A stretch of 64,000 nt of DNA from Ancrocorticia populi (GCF_003123745.1 NZ_QETB01000008.1:1-64000), one strand, 5' to 3'; numbered from the stretch's first letter, positions 40,861 through 51,030 are shown. The notes: generated by a model not told the origin, from the sequence alone. A program made the numbers and translations.

Positions 40861-42204
40861 CTAGGATACGTGACTTAGGATACGTTCTAAACCAGTTACG
40901 GGCACACTCAGCCAAGTTGGGCGTTCGGCAGCTTCGTAAGAGACCTCATAAAGAGCCTTGTCAATCACCAACGCGCGCAGAAGAGCTTCCTGATCCTCGG
41001 GGAGTGGGCCATAGCCTTCGCGGAAGGCTTCTCCGGCGGCTTTCGCCCACGCGTGCACTACTTCCGGGTTGCCTCCTGCCAGTTCGGCAGAACCCGCTGC
41101 GTAATCAAAGGATCTGAGCATGCCGGCTACGTCGCGCAGGGCTAGATCCACCCCGGTGCGCTCGTTGAGCGGCCGCAGCGGCTCCCCCTCAAAGTCAAGC
41201 GCAAACCACCCGCGCCCCGGAACCTCCACCACTTGGCCGAGGTGGTAATCCCCGTGAATCCGTTGAAGATCAGGCCAAGGCGATCCGGCCGCAGCCTCGT
41301 AGGCGGCATCGATCGCGCCCCTAAGAGATTCCAGACTGGGAACCAGCTGTATTGCCGCCGCAGCCCGCGTGTGCCACGAGGAAACGATCTCAGCGCGCCT
41401 GACATCTCCTGCAGCCACGGGAGGGAAGGCGTGTGCAAGCTCGGTGTGAATGCGCCTCGTCAGTTGGCCGAGGCCCCGGATGGAATCGGCTTTGTTACCA
41501 AGAGTTCCGTCCGAAACGGCCAAGCTTTCCGTCATCACCTGCCAGGCATCGTGGGCGCCTTCGAGGAATTCTTGAGCGACGACGACGTCTGCTCGCCTCC
41601 GCCCCGGTCCCTCACATACTTTGGGCGCGGCTTGGTCCCAACCCATCGTGACGGAACCGTATTGGCCCGGTACGGTCCCTGTTCCGTCGAGGGCCTGCTG
41701 AAGCTCCACATCGGGGTTATAGCCCGGGGCAAGCACCCGGAAAACCTTGAGAATCAACTTTTTCGAATCATCCAGTTCATAGATGATCGAGGTGTTTGAC
41801 TGCTCGGAGGTCAACTTGTGGGCTGACCGGATTGTAGGAGCGGTAAGGTGCAGTGACTTGCCTGTCAGCTTCCAATGTTCCTCGGGTCCAGGCGTTATCT
41901 CCGACGTGAGAAGGCTGAAGATCACCCGCTGGCCAAGCGGGTGATCGGCCGCATCAAAGATGTCATAACCGTCCACGTGCCCAACGGTGGGAGTACCAGC
42001 ATCCGCTGTTCCCTGCGTCAGCACCAGCGGCACGTTGTAATCGATTGAGCCATCGCGTACCACCATCCAGATGACGATGCCATCTTGATCGGAGTGCAGG
42101 GTGGTGTAGCCGCGCGCCGTTAGATCCGTGGATTCACCCAGATGCCATCGCACTGGCCCAATCCACTCCGTGATGGCAGATGTGATGTGCTGAGGGTGAA
42201 CCAT
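40861..42204 (-). CDS. mak: Maltokinase (Mak/Pep2)
   Basis: Phosphorylates maltose to alpha-maltose-1-phosphate with ATP, feeding GlgE. The 447-residue protein has an N-terminal cap domain and an aminoglycoside-phosphotransferase-like kinase domain with the catalytic loop RIHGDYHLGQ and the metal-binding ALDFEGEP. The ATG at 42204 has a strong AGGAGG site 6-7 nt upstream; a longer reading frame to 42300 lacks such a site. It lies 10 nt behind treS, and TreS and Mak form a complex in mycobacteria. Confidence 0.92.
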   Translation of the reverse strand: MVHPQHITSAITEWIGPVRWHLGESTDLTARGYTTLHSDQDGIVIWMVVRDGSIDYNVPLVLTQGTADAGTPTVGHVDGYDIFDAADHPLGQRVIFSLLTSEITPGPEEHWKLTGKSLHLTAPTIRSAHKLTSEQSNTSIIYELDDSKKLILKVFRVLAPGYNPDVELQQALDGTGTVPGQYGSVTMGWDQAAPKVCEGPGRRRADVVVAQEFLEGAHDAWQVMTESLAVSDGTLGNKADSIRGLGQLTRRIHTELAHAFPPVAAGDVRRAEIVSSWHTRAAAAIQLVPSLESLRGAIDAAYEAAAGSPWPDLQRIHGDYHLGQVVEVPGRGWFALDFEGEPLRPLNERTGVDLALRDVAGMLRSFDYAAGSAELAGGNPEVVHAWAKAAGEAFREGYGPLPEDQEALLRALVIDKALYEVSYEAAERPTWLSVPVTGLERILSHVS

Positions 42205-42214
42205 GCTGGACCTC

Positions 42215-44023
42215 CTAGATTGACGATTCTGGATGGCTCGGGCGGGACAGGGCGAGGAAGTCAATACCTGTATCCCCCGCATCCGCGGGTAGGCCCTCAA
42301 GCGGCGCGGTCTCGGATCCGGGAGGAGTGAGGGAGAGCCAGAGGAAATCGCGTGCTCCCAGCGTCACGGTGTAGTGTTCGCTGGCCCGCGGGAACCCGGC
42401 GCCTCCCAGAACGTCGGCAGCATGCCACCCGCTATAGGCGCCCAGCTTCACCGTTCCAGACCGCGGTGTGTTTGCCATGTTTATAATGCACACCATCGTT
42501 TCGGTGGCATTCGTTCTGGTGAACGCCAAGATGGCCTCATTATCCACTTCGAGCAACTTGAAATCGCCATCGCCCAGCACTGGGTGCTGCCGGCGAACAT
42601 CGAGGATGCCGTGAAGCCAGTGTAGAAGGGAGGACGGTTGGGCAAGCTGGGACTCCACGTTGACGGCTTGTGAGTTGAATACGAGTGAACTGATGACGGG
42701 AAGGTAGAGCTTTCCTGGATCGGCAGTGGAGAAGCCCGCGTTTCGGTCAGGGGTCCACTGCATCGGGGTCCGGACCCCGTCGCGGTCCGTCAGCCAAATG
42801 TTATCGCCCATGCCGATCTCGTCTCCGTAGTACAGGCATGGAGAACCAGGTAGGGAGAGCAAAAGGGCGTGAGCTAGCTCGATCTCCGATCGCGAGTTGC
42901 CAAGGAGCGAGGCAAGCCTACGCCGGATACCCACGTTGGCGCGCATCCTGGGATCTTCGGCATACCAGCCGTACATGCGGGCACGCTCCTCGGTTGTCAC
43001 CATCTCGAGCGTGAGCTCATCGTGGTTGCGTAGGAATGTGCCCCACTGGGTGCCGGCCGGAATGTTCGGGGTGGCCTCCAGAATGTCACGGATGGCGGTG
43101 GATCGCTGATCCCGCAGCCCGTAATAAATACGCGGCATTACCGGGAAATGGAAGCACATGTGGCATTCGGGTTCCTCCTCGGTCCCGTAGTATGCGACCA
43201 CGTCCTCAGGCCACTGATTGGCTTCGGCAAGGAGGATCGTTCCTGGGAATTCGGCGTCCAGAGTTGCCCTCATCTTGGCTAGGTACTCATGTGTTTTCGG
43301 GAGGTTTTCGCAGTTCGTCCCCTCCTCTTCGAAGAGGTAGGGTACGGCGTCCAGCCGGAAGCCATCAATGCCCCGCCGTGCCCAGAACCGCGCCACGTCC
43401 AAAATGGCCTCTTGAACCGCAGGGTTCTCGTAGTTCAGGTCAGGTTGATGAGAAAAGAAGCGGTGCCAGAAAAACTGCTTGCGGACTGGATCAAAAGTCC
43501 AGTTGCTTTCCTCGGTATCGATGAAGATGATGCGGGCGTCGCGATACTTAAGATCGTGATCCTCCCACACGTAGAAATCTCCGTAGGGGCCGGTTGGATT
43601 GGTTCGGGAGGCTTGGAACCACGGGTGCTGGTCCGAAGTGTGGTTCACTACCAGGTCGATGATGATGCGGATCCCGCGCTCGTGTGCCGCAGTGATGAGA
43701 TCCTCAAACTCTTCCAGTGATCCATACTCGGGATCGATCGCGGTGAAATCGGAGATGTCGTATCCGCCATCGCGCATCGGGGATGGGTAGAACGGTGGAA
43801 TCCAGAGACAATCTACCCCCAGCCACTGCAGATAATCGAGGTGGGCGATCAGTCCCTGAATGTCTCCCGTACCGCTGGCCTTGGTATCGCCAAAGGCGCG
43901 TAGGAGCACCTGATAAAACACTGCGTGCCGGAACCACTCCGGATCGGTGCTAATGCCCGGTCTGGTGGGATTCTCAGCGACAGCCGGATTCGACACTGCT
44001 GGATTGAGCCTCGTTTGATTCAC
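42215..44023 (-). CDS. treS: Trehalose synthase / maltose alpha-D-glucosyltransferase
   Basis: Interconverts trehalose and maltose. The 602-residue GH13 protein has the barrel signatures VVNHTSDQHPWF, the nucleophile in GFRLDAVPYL (Asp225), the acid in LLAEANQWPED (Glu267) and FLRNHDELTL (Asp335). There is no fused maltokinase domain; a separate mak gene follows 10 nt downstream. The length fits free-standing TreS. Confidence 0.93.
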   Translation of the reverse strand: MNQTRLNPAVSNPAVAENPTRPGISTDPEWFRHAVFYQVLLRAFGDTKASGTGDIQGLIAHLDYLQWLGVDCLWIPPFYPSPMRDGGYDISDFTAIDPEYGSLEEFEDLITAAHERGIRIIIDLVVNHTSDQHPWFQASRTNPTGPYGDFYVWEDHDLKYRDARIIFIDTEESNWTFDPVRKQFFWHRFFSHQPDLNYENPAVQEAILDVARFWARRGIDGFRLDAVPYLFEEEGTNCENLPKTHEYLAKMRATLDAEFPGTILLAEANQWPEDVVAYYGTEEEPECHMCFHFPVMPRIYYGLRDQRSTAIRDILEATPNIPAGTQWGTFLRNHDELTLEMVTTEERARMYGWYAEDPRMRANVGIRRRLASLLGNSRSEIELAHALLLSLPGSPCLYYGDEIGMGDNIWLTDRDGVRTPMQWTPDRNAGFSTADPGKLYLPVISSLVFNSQAVNVESQLAQPSSLLHWLHGILDVRRQHPVLGDGDFKLLEVDNEAILAFTRTNATETMVCIINMANTPRSGTVKLGAYSGWHAADVLGGAGFPRASEHYTVTLGARDFLWLSLTPPGSETAPLEGLPADAGDTGIDFLALSRPSHPESSI

Positions 44024-44092
44024 CTATAACATCCTGTCAGCCTCACGATGGACATAGTCTCCCGCGCTCCGCTCGCTCGCAGGGTACGCGTT

Positions 44093-46249
44093 CTATAGAA
44101 CCCTGACTGAAAGCACATGCGCAACCCGGGAATCCGGATCTAGCCGGACATAGGGGTGCTCATTCCACTCGAAGGATTCACCCGTTAATTCATCCGTCAC
44201 CTCAAGGAGCGCCTCACCCGCCCAGCCGGGGGTTACCCCAAAGGGGCTGAGATTAAGATCGATCACTGCGTCGTGGGCGCCGTGGGGATCAAGATTGATG
44301 ACGGTGATTATGGCGTCTGCCGCAAGCGCGCCTGGGGCGAGTGGGCCTGCATTGCCCCCCATTTCCTCTGGCCGGGCAAATCGAGTATAGGAGATGATCT
44401 GGTCCGATGACGTGGGGTTAATGCGGATCCCGCGCAAGCGGCCGAGGCTCGGATGATTGTGGCGAACTGAATTGAGCTGGGTGAGCAGATGCGGGATCCC
44501 GGTGTGTTCTGCTTGTTGCCAGTTACGAGGCTTAAACTCGTACTTCTCATTATTGATCTGTTCTTCGAAACCGGGCCGCGCAACGTCTTCCACAAGCTCA
44601 TAGCCAGAGTAGATCCCGTACGTTGGAGCGCCGGTTGCCGCGAGCACTGCGCGAAGCTTGAAGGCGGGGGCCCCGCCATTCTGCATGAACGGCGTCAAGA
44701 TATCGTGCGTGGTGGGCCAGAATGCTGGCCGGAGAAGGTGATCCGAATCGTGGGCAAGTTCCCACAAGTAATCTTCGATATCCTGCTTTTCGGTGCGCCA
44801 GGCAAAGTAGCAGTAGGACTGGTGGAAGCCCACGGCGCCAAGGCCCTGCAGCATTGGGGGCGCGGTGAACGCTTCAGCCAAAAAGATGATATCCGGGTGG
44901 TCCCGGCGGAACTGAGCCATCAACCTCTGCCAGAACTGAACGGGCTTCGTGTGCGGGTTGTCCACGCGGAAGATGGTCACGCCGTGATCAATCCACACTT
45001 GGAGCACCCGGACGATCTCCTGATATATCCCTTCCGGATCGTTATCGAAGTTCAGCGGATAGATATCCTGATATTTCTTGGGAGGATTCTCCGCATACGC
45101 AATGGTGCCATCCACTCGGGTGGTAAACCATTCGGGGTGCTCGGTGAGCCACGGATGGTCAGGCGAACATTGAAGCGCGAAATCAAGAGCTACCTCCATG
45201 CCGGAGGAGTGAGCCTTTTCCACGAAGCGATCGAAATCATCAAACGTTCCGAGCTCGGGATTGATGGCGTCATGGCCGCCATCGGCCGAGCCGATGGCAT
45301 AGGGCGAACCGGGATCACCCGGAAGGGCCTCCAACGTGTTGTTGCGCCCCTTCCTGTTCGTTGTTCCGATGGGGGAGACGGGTGTCAGATACACAACGTC
45401 GAATCCCATGCCAGCGATGCGATCTAGGTCCTGAGAGGCGGTCTCGAGCGTGCCAGAAATCCAGGTTCCATCGGCATCCTGATAGGAGCCGTGCGAGCGC
45501 GGGAACATTTCATACCATGAACCGGTAAGAGCACGGGAGCGATCAACCGCCACCGGGAAGGCCGAGGATTCTGTGATCATGTCGCGGATAGGCGCGTGTT
45601 CCAGCGCTGTACGGATGGTCGGGGCCGTTGCCGCCTCAAATCTAACGGTCGGCTCCAACCGGTCCATCTGGATCACTGCCAGAGCGTCCTCTAGAGCCGT
45701 CCGATCAGCTGCGAGTTCTTCGGCGGATACCGGCGCCAGTGAGGCCGAGACGGGAACCCCGCCCGATGCGAGCTTGCCCTGAGCCTTCCCGATCTTGTTC
45801 AGAGCCCGGTCAATCCACTCCTGTGCCTCCAAGAAGACCAGCTCAATGTCCGTGTTCGCCGTGATTCGAGCCGTGGCATTGTGCTCCCAAGTGGCGATGG
45901 GATCGGAGAAAGAGCGCACAAAGAAGCTCCATGCTCCGGGATACGTGGGCGTTAGCCATGCCTCGTAGACGCCAAGGCCTGGCCGGATGAGTTCCATCGG
46001 CGCGGCCTGAACCTCAGCCCCCGACGGATCCACCAAGACGGCCTCACACCCAAAGAGGTCGTGTCCCTCCCGGAACACGGTGGCTCGCACGGGGAAGGAT
46101 TCGAACTCGGTGCCTTTGGCTGCCCATGAGCCGTTTTCTACTGTGGGTTCAATATCCCGGATGGGGATTCGGCCCATTTCGGAGAACGGCGCGGGGGCAG
46201 GCGCTGGACGGCCAGTGGACAGGGGCTGGACATGCTCGTTAATGCTCAC
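44093..46249 (-). CDS. glgE: Alpha-1,4-glucan:maltose-1-phosphate maltosyltransferase
   Basis: Adds maltose from maltose-1-phosphate to alpha-1,4-glucan ends. The 718-residue GH13_3 protein shows the N-terminal beta domain (residues 30-135), a helical insert, then the barrel: YEMFPRS, DFALQCSPDHPWL, nucleophile Asp430 in IFRVDNPHTKP and acid Glu459 in FLAEAFTAP, spaced 29 residues as in known GlgE proteins. It starts with GTG at 46249 and is 57 nt behind trpS. Confidence 0.94.
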   Translation of the reverse strand: MSINEHVQPLSTGRPAPAPAPFSEMGRIPIRDIEPTVENGSWAAKGTEFESFPVRATVFREGHDLFGCEAVLVDPSGAEVQAAPMELIRPGLGVYEAWLTPTYPGAWSFFVRSFSDPIATWEHNATARITANTDIELVFLEAQEWIDRALNKIGKAQGKLASGGVPVSASLAPVSAEELAADRTALEDALAVIQMDRLEPTVRFEAATAPTIRTALEHAPIRDMITESSAFPVAVDRSRALTGSWYEMFPRSHGSYQDADGTWISGTLETASQDLDRIAGMGFDVVYLTPVSPIGTTNRKGRNNTLEALPGDPGSPYAIGSADGGHDAINPELGTFDDFDRFVEKAHSSGMEVALDFALQCSPDHPWLTEHPEWFTTRVDGTIAYAENPPKKYQDIYPLNFDNDPEGIYQEIVRVLQVWIDHGVTIFRVDNPHTKPVQFWQRLMAQFRRDHPDIIFLAEAFTAPPMLQGLGAVGFHQSYCYFAWRTEKQDIEDYLWELAHDSDHLLRPAFWPTTHDILTPFMQNGGAPAFKLRAVLAATGAPTYGIYSGYELVEDVARPGFEEQINNEKYEFKPRNWQQAEHTGIPHLLTQLNSVRHNHPSLGRLRGIRINPTSSDQIISYTRFARPEEMGGNAGPLAPGALAADAIITVINLDPHGAHDAVIDLNLSPFGVTPGWAGEALLEVTDELTGESFEWNEHPYVRLDPDSRVAHVLSVRVL

Positions 46250-46306
46250 GCGAACAGCCTATGTGGTTTAGAGCTCATCTGCAGCCGAATTCCGGCCGTA
46301 GCTAGA

Positions 46307-47413
46307 TCAATACACCATGTTCATCGCGGAGCGAACCTCCGCCAGAGTGGCATCGGCCTGTGCATTGGCGCGCGCGATGCCCTCGTGGAGAACCTCTACG
46401 ATATAGCCCGGGTTAGCCTCCAGTTCGGCCCGGCGTGCCCGGAAGGGAGCTAGATGCTCGTTGAGCGCCTCGGTCAGCATCTTCTTGAGCGTGCCGCCCC
46501 CGCCATCGCCGATTTCGTCCGCAATCTCTACCTGAGGCTGGCCCGTGCACAGGCTGATGAGCGTGAGTAGGTTGGCCACCTCGGGCCGGTTCACCGGATC
46601 GAAGCTGATGTGACGGTCTGAATCTGTCACGGCCTTCTTGATTAGCTTGGCCGTCTCATCGGCGCTCATACGTAGTTCGATGGTGTTGCCCTTGGACTTA
46701 CTCATCTTGGTGCCGTCTAGCCCCAGAACCATTTCTGCGTTGGAAAGCAGACCCTGCGGACGCGGGAACACGCGCTTATCGGAGCCCTTGGGCCGCCCGT
46801 AACGGGCATCGAAGCGATCGGTGATCACGCGCGCCTGCTCGAGGTGAGGGAGCTGATCCTTGCCCACCGGTACAAGGTTCGCCTTGCAGAACAGAATATC
46901 CGCAGCCTGATGGACTGGGTAGGTGAGCATGAGGCCGGACATTGGGCGTCCATCCGTGGCTTCAAGCTCAGACTTGACCGTGGGGTTGCGACGCAGCTCG
47001 GCGTCCGTCACTAGGGAAAGGAACGGAAGCATCAGCTGGTTGAGCGCGGGAACCTGGGAATGAGCAAAAATCGTTGAGCGTTTCGGATCGATTCCCAGAG
47101 CAAGGTAATCGGTCACGAGCGAGTACACGCGATCTTTGATCGGACCCACGCCGTCGCGGTCCGTGATCACCTGATAGTCCGCAACAAGTACCCACGTATC
47201 TACGCCGGCTTCCTGCAGGCGCAGCCGGTTTTGCAATGAGCCGAAGTAGTGGCCGATGTGCAGGTTGCCAGTGGGCCGATCGCCTGTAAGAACGCGGAAC
47301 TGTGTCGCATCTTCCTTAATCGCCTGCTCGATCTTCTCGCTGATCTTGCGGGAGTGAGCGAGGGAGGCTTGGCTGGTTGAGTTTTCGAGGGCGTCCCCGA
47401 TGTTCTGAGTCAT
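46307..47413 (-). CDS. trpS: Tryptophanyl-tRNA synthetase
   Basis: Class I synthetase charging tRNA-Trp. The 368-residue protein carries a 35-residue N-terminal extension, then GDRPTGNLHIGHYFG (HIGH motif), LADYQVITDR-type tryptophan pocket segments and the KMSKS motif in GTKMSKSKGN. The sequence belongs to the GDRPTG subgroup rather than the SGIQPTG subgroup. It is an odd guest inside a glycogen gene run; the gaps on both sides are about 60 nt in the same orientation. Confidence 0.94.
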   Translation of the reverse strand: MTQNIGDALENSTSQASLAHSRKISEKIEQAIKEDATQFRVLTGDRPTGNLHIGHYFGSLQNRLRLQEAGVDTWVLVADYQVITDRDGVGPIKDRVYSLVTDYLALGIDPKRSTIFAHSQVPALNQLMLPFLSLVTDAELRRNPTVKSELEATDGRPMSGLMLTYPVHQAADILFCKANLVPVGKDQLPHLEQARVITDRFDARYGRPKGSDKRVFPRPQGLLSNAEMVLGLDGTKMSKSKGNTIELRMSADETAKLIKKAVTDSDRHISFDPVNRPEVANLLTLISLCTGQPQVEIADEIGDGGGGTLKKMLTEALNEHLAPFRARRAELEANPGYIVEVLHEGIARANAQADATLAEVRSAMNMVY

Positions 47414-47478
47414 GATTTCCTTTACACGTGTGGATCTTGGACCGGTGGGCGTGGCGCCCTCAAGTGAGTAGTAGGCCC

Positions 47479-49713
47479 CTAGGGCCAGACGTGCTCTGGC
47501 TGGGAAAGATACAACTGGATGGACAGCGGCTCTAGGCTGGTCATCGCATTCGGGGCGTAAACCGGGTGGGTTGAACGCGGAGACGGCCAGCTAGAATCCC
47601 ACAGGAGCTCAAAGGAAGTCTCGCGCCCATTAGGAAGGCATACTTCGGTACGGTCAAGCGAGCCATTCACTACGATCAGTGCGTCTCCATCAACACCCCG
47701 GCCGCTGCGGAGCATCTGGACGATGCGCCTCTTGGAGTCAAACCACTTGTGCTCGGGCATGTTTGCGCCCTCGGCATCGAACCATTCCAGATCGCCCACG
47801 TTCTCTGCCGCGGCCAGTCCCTCCGTATAGAAATGATCGGGGCGCAGAACCTTGTGCTTGGATCGAATCTTCAGCAGGTAGGCCACCGTGTCATGCAGGT
47901 CCGTCTGCCACTGCTCAAGATCCCAGTTCACCCAAGAGATCTCATTGTCTTGGCAGTAGGAGTTGTTGTTGCCGTTCTGGGTGCGGCCGATCTCATCGCC
48001 CGCCGTAATCATTGGCGTTCCCGCGGACAGAATGAGGGTGCCCATGAGATTGCGCAGGGTTTGCTGACGCCGCTCGCGAACCGCGCGCGGGGCCTGAACC
48101 TCACCCTCCTCGTGTCCGTGATCCCATGACTTATTGTCATTGGTCCCGTCCCGATTGGATTCCAGATTGGCGTCGTTGCGTTTATTGTTGTAGGACACTA
48201 GGTCCCGCATCGTGAACCCGTCGTGGGCGGTGACGAAGTTGATTGACGACGACGGCCCGCGGCCACCCGGAATCCTGCCATGACTGAAGAGATCGGCGGA
48301 TCCTGAAAGCCGCGTTGCTAGATCGCGGATATCGCCGCCGGTTCCCCCTCCCATCAAGGAACGCGGCTGAGCAACCCAGAAGGCTCGAACCGTGTCGCGG
48401 AAGTGATCGTTCCAATCCGCCGTTGGGGAGATGAATCTGCCGGTCTGCCAGCCGTTGGGGCCCAGATCCCAGGGCTCGTTAATGAGCTTGACGTTACCTA
48501 GAACCGGATCGGTGGTCAGAGCCACAAAGAACGGATGATGAGTATCGAAGTGCTTGCCGTTGCGTCCAAGCGTGACCGAGAGGTCAAACCGGAAGCCGTC
48601 CACGCCCATCTTCTGCACCCAATAGCGCAGGGAATCAAGCGCGAGCCGCACAACCTTTTGCCGCCGGAAATCCAGCGAGTTGCCGCAGCCCGTGGTGTCG
48701 AAGAACTGTGAAGGATCGTCCTGTTCAAAGAGGTAATACGACCTTTGATCGAGCCCGCGCCAGGAGACCATCGGGCCATCCGCCCCGCCCTCACACGTGT
48801 GGTTGTAAACCACATCGAGAATGACTTCCAGACCCGCCTCATGGAGATTCTTCACCATGTCGCGGACCTCGTTCAAAACGGCCGCCGGGCTGGATTCTTG
48901 CGAGGCTTTCGTTGCGTAGCTCGGTTCGGGAGCAAAGAAGGAAAGGGTGTTGTACCCCCAATAATTGGAAAGCCCCTTAGCCTGAAGGAATGGTTCGGCC
49001 ATCGAGGCATGAATTGGCAGTAGCTCCACTGAAGTCACGCCAAGGTTCTTGAGGTAGGCCGCGGTAGCGGGATGCCCCATGCCCGCGTACGTTCCGCGCA
49101 GTTCCTCGGGTACGTCTGGCAGGAGCTTCGTCAGGCCCTTGAGATGAGCCTCATAAATCACGGTATCTTCCCACGCGACAAAGGGATGATCGGTGACGTC
49201 CGGAGCTTCGTCCAGCACCACGCCGCGTGCCATGGAGCCAGCAGAATCCCTCGCGTCAGGTTCTAGCGGAATCATCGTGGGGCTCAGGTCCTCGTCAACC
49301 TGATGACCGTAAAGCTCGGGGCCAAGAACGGGTGACTGAGTAATTGCTTGCGCGTATGGATCCAGCAGGAGCTTCGCCGGATTGTGCCGCAGCCCCAGCT
49401 CGGGTGCCCAGCGGCCATCCACACGGTAGCCATACTCTGTACCGGCCCGAACGCCCGGAATATGGGCACGCCAATATCCCAGCTTGCACGGGTTCATGGC
49501 ATAGCGCCGTTCGATGGTCGATCCGTCGTCGTCGTTCAAAAACAAACACAACGTAACCGCGGAAGCGTGCGGAGCCAACACCGAAAAATCGGCGCCACCA
49601 TCAGTGAGATGGGCTCCTAGACGCACAGGCGAATTTATGGGCATTGCGGCTGGTCCCGGTTCCTCGGCAACGTAGCGAGTTCCGGGTAGCACGTCCTGAT
49701 CCATATCTGTCAC
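47479..49713 (-). CDS. glgX: Glycogen debranching enzyme GlgX
   Basis: Isoamylase-type GH13_11 enzyme hydrolysing alpha-1,6 branches of glycogen or limit dextrin. The 744-residue protein has an N-terminal CBM48-like domain (about residues 28-130) and the barrel with VVYNHTCEGG, nucleophile Asp377 in GVDGFRFDLSV, acid Glu413 in INEPWDLG and TAHDGFTM. The GTG start is 6 nt behind a GATAAT hexamer (minus strand, 49720-49725), so the transcript may be leaderless; a second in-frame ATG at 49704 is possible. Confidence 0.93.
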   Translation of the reverse strand: MTDMDQDVLPGTRYVAEEPGPAAMPINSPVRLGAHLTDGGADFSVLAPHASAVTLCLFLNDDDGSTIERRYAMNPCKLGYWRAHIPGVRAGTEYGYRVDGRWAPELGLRHNPAKLLLDPYAQAITQSPVLGPELYGHQVDEDLSPTMIPLEPDARDSAGSMARGVVLDEAPDVTDHPFVAWEDTVIYEAHLKGLTKLLPDVPEELRGTYAGMGHPATAAYLKNLGVTSVELLPIHASMAEPFLQAKGLSNYWGYNTLSFFAPEPSYATKASQESSPAAVLNEVRDMVKNLHEAGLEVILDVVYNHTCEGGADGPMVSWRGLDQRSYYLFEQDDPSQFFDTTGCGNSLDFRRQKVVRLALDSLRYWVQKMGVDGFRFDLSVTLGRNGKHFDTHHPFFVALTTDPVLGNVKLINEPWDLGPNGWQTGRFISPTADWNDHFRDTVRAFWVAQPRSLMGGGTGGDIRDLATRLSGSADLFSHGRIPGGRGPSSSINFVTAHDGFTMRDLVSYNNKRNDANLESNRDGTNDNKSWDHGHEEGEVQAPRAVRERRQQTLRNLMGTLILSAGTPMITAGDEIGRTQNGNNNSYCQDNEISWVNWDLEQWQTDLHDTVAYLLKIRSKHKVLRPDHFYTEGLAAAENVGDLEWFDAEGANMPEHKWFDSKRRIVQMLRSGRGVDGDALIVVNGSLDRTEVCLPNGRETSFELLWDSSWPSPRSTHPVYAPNAMTSLEPLSIQLYLSQPEHVWP

Positions 49714-49837
49714 TCTGGCATTATCCCAGTTTGAGAGCGCGGTGGCACACGCAACGCCCTACGTAAGACGAGCACCACATTATGGCTAGCCGCACCGAGA
49801 GCTCAAGATGTGGTTACCCTATGACGAGGAGGGTGCC

Positions 49838-50764
49838 GTGTTCCATGACTTAAACCTCGCACGAGGAACGATTGACCGTGACGAGCTGACCAGAAATAAC
49901 CCATCAGCGCTGGCCAAAGCGCGAAATTCTCCCGATGCCCGATTCATTCTTGTGGCAGGGCAATCCGTGGCGATCGATCCGGAAGCTCCCGGGCGCATCT
50001 TGATTCTCACACGCGAGCAGGCCGCAGAATGGGGCAGCCGTAGTGCCGTCTATCTGGGTAAAGATTCGGGGCGCCACTACTTCGCCTGCGATGCTACGGG
50101 CTTGGTTACCGAGCAAGACGTCCAGGCTACCGATCATCCCACGATGCGTCCGATCCGATATTGGGCACACGAATGGGAAGATTTGGACACCACTCTGGCG
50201 GTCAGCGGCGTGGCAGTGGTTCAGTGGCGGCAAAAGGCAAAGTTCTGCCCGGACTGCGGGCAGCCCCTCGAAGTTTCTGGTAGTGGCTGGGAAATGGTCT
50301 GCCCCAATAACCACCTGCAGTTCCCACGTACGGACCCGGCCGTCATCATGGCCATTCATGATCCGCAGGACCGCCTTTTACTCGGGCGTAACTCCGCGTG
50401 GGGACCGGGCAAGTACTCCGTCCTAGCCGGATTCGTGGAGGCGGGGGAGACCCTCGAAGCGGCCGTGCGCCGCGAAGTATTCGAGGAAGCCCACCTCAAA
50501 GTAGGTGAACTGCGCTACTTCGGCTCCCAGCCGTGGCCGTTCCCACGCTCCCTCATGCTCGCCTTCGACGGCTGGACAGATGCCGAGGCCGGTGACATCG
50601 CCGTAGATGGCAAGGAGATGGCCGACGCCCGCTTCTTTACCCGCAACGAACTCAGCGATGCTCTACGCACTCAAGAGATCCAGCTGCCCAGCCCCACCTC
50701 TGTGGCGGCCAGCCTCATTCAGTCATGGCTGGGGGAGAGCTTTACCGATATCTTGGGGCGATAG
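49838..50764 (+). CDS. nudC: NAD(H) pyrophosphatase NudC
   Basis: Nudix hydrolase splitting NADH/NAD+ and, in other bacteria, removing NAD caps from RNA. The protein (308 residues from the GTG at 49838) has a zinc ribbon (CPDCG, then CPNNH; the Cys-x3-His second half is, as far as I recall, usual in actinobacteria), the Nudix box GFVEAGETLEAAVRREVFEEAH and the NudC-specific SQPWPFPRS. GTG 49838 is preceded by AGGAGGG and gives the family-like start FHDLNLARGTIDRDE; an in-frame ATG at 49808 is the alternative. Confidence 0.9.
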   Translation: MFHDLNLARGTIDRDELTRNNPSALAKARNSPDARFILVAGQSVAIDPEAPGRILILTREQAAEWGSRSAVYLGKDSGRHYFACDATGLVTEQDVQATDHPTMRPIRYWAHEWEDLDTTLAVSGVAVVQWRQKAKFCPDCGQPLEVSGSGWEMVCPNNHLQFPRTDPAVIMAIHDPQDRLLLGRNSAWGPGKYSVLAGFVEAGETLEAAVRREVFEEAHLKVGELRYFGSQPWPFPRSLMLAFDGWTDAEAGDIAVDGKEMADARFFTRNELSDALRTQEIQLPSPTSVAASLIQSWLGESFTDILGR

Positions 50765-50781
50765 GCGTAAGTTCCCGGCGC

Positions 50782-51030
50782 TCAGCCAAGCGCGGCCAGC
50801 TTTTCCTTGACCTGAGCTAGGCTCGGGTTGGTCAGGGCCGTTCCATCGGAGAACTCAAGGGTCGGAACCGTCTGGTTCCCGCCGTTGAAGCCCTCAACAC
50901 GGGTGGCTGCGGCCGGATCTTCCTCGATGTTCACCTCGGCGAAGTCCGTAATGCCCGACTTGTCCAACTGCCGTTTGAGGTTCTTGCAGTAAGAGCACCA
51001 TGTTGTGGAATACAGCGTGAAATCACTCAT
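50782..51030 (-). CDS. mrx1: Mycoredoxin (glutaredoxin-like, mycothiol-dependent)
   Basis: Small redox protein of 82 residues with the active site WCSYC (Cys12, Cys15) and the cis-Pro TVPTL. It fits mycoredoxin 1, which removes mycothiol from oxidised proteins. The active site is CSYC instead of the more common CGYC. Its presence implies a mycothiol-producing actinobacterium. It is convergent with nudC and divergent from uvrD2. Confidence 0.88.
   Translation of the reverse strand: MSDFTLYSTTWCSYCKNLKRQLDKSGITDFAEVNIEEDPAAATRVEGFNGGNQTVPTLEFSDGTALTNPSLAQVKEKLAALG

Noticed and set aside
50257-50310. Apparent loss of the fourth zinc cysteine in NudC
   Set aside because: The Cys-x3-His arrangement is, as far as I recall, the usual actinobacterial variant, so it is not a defect.
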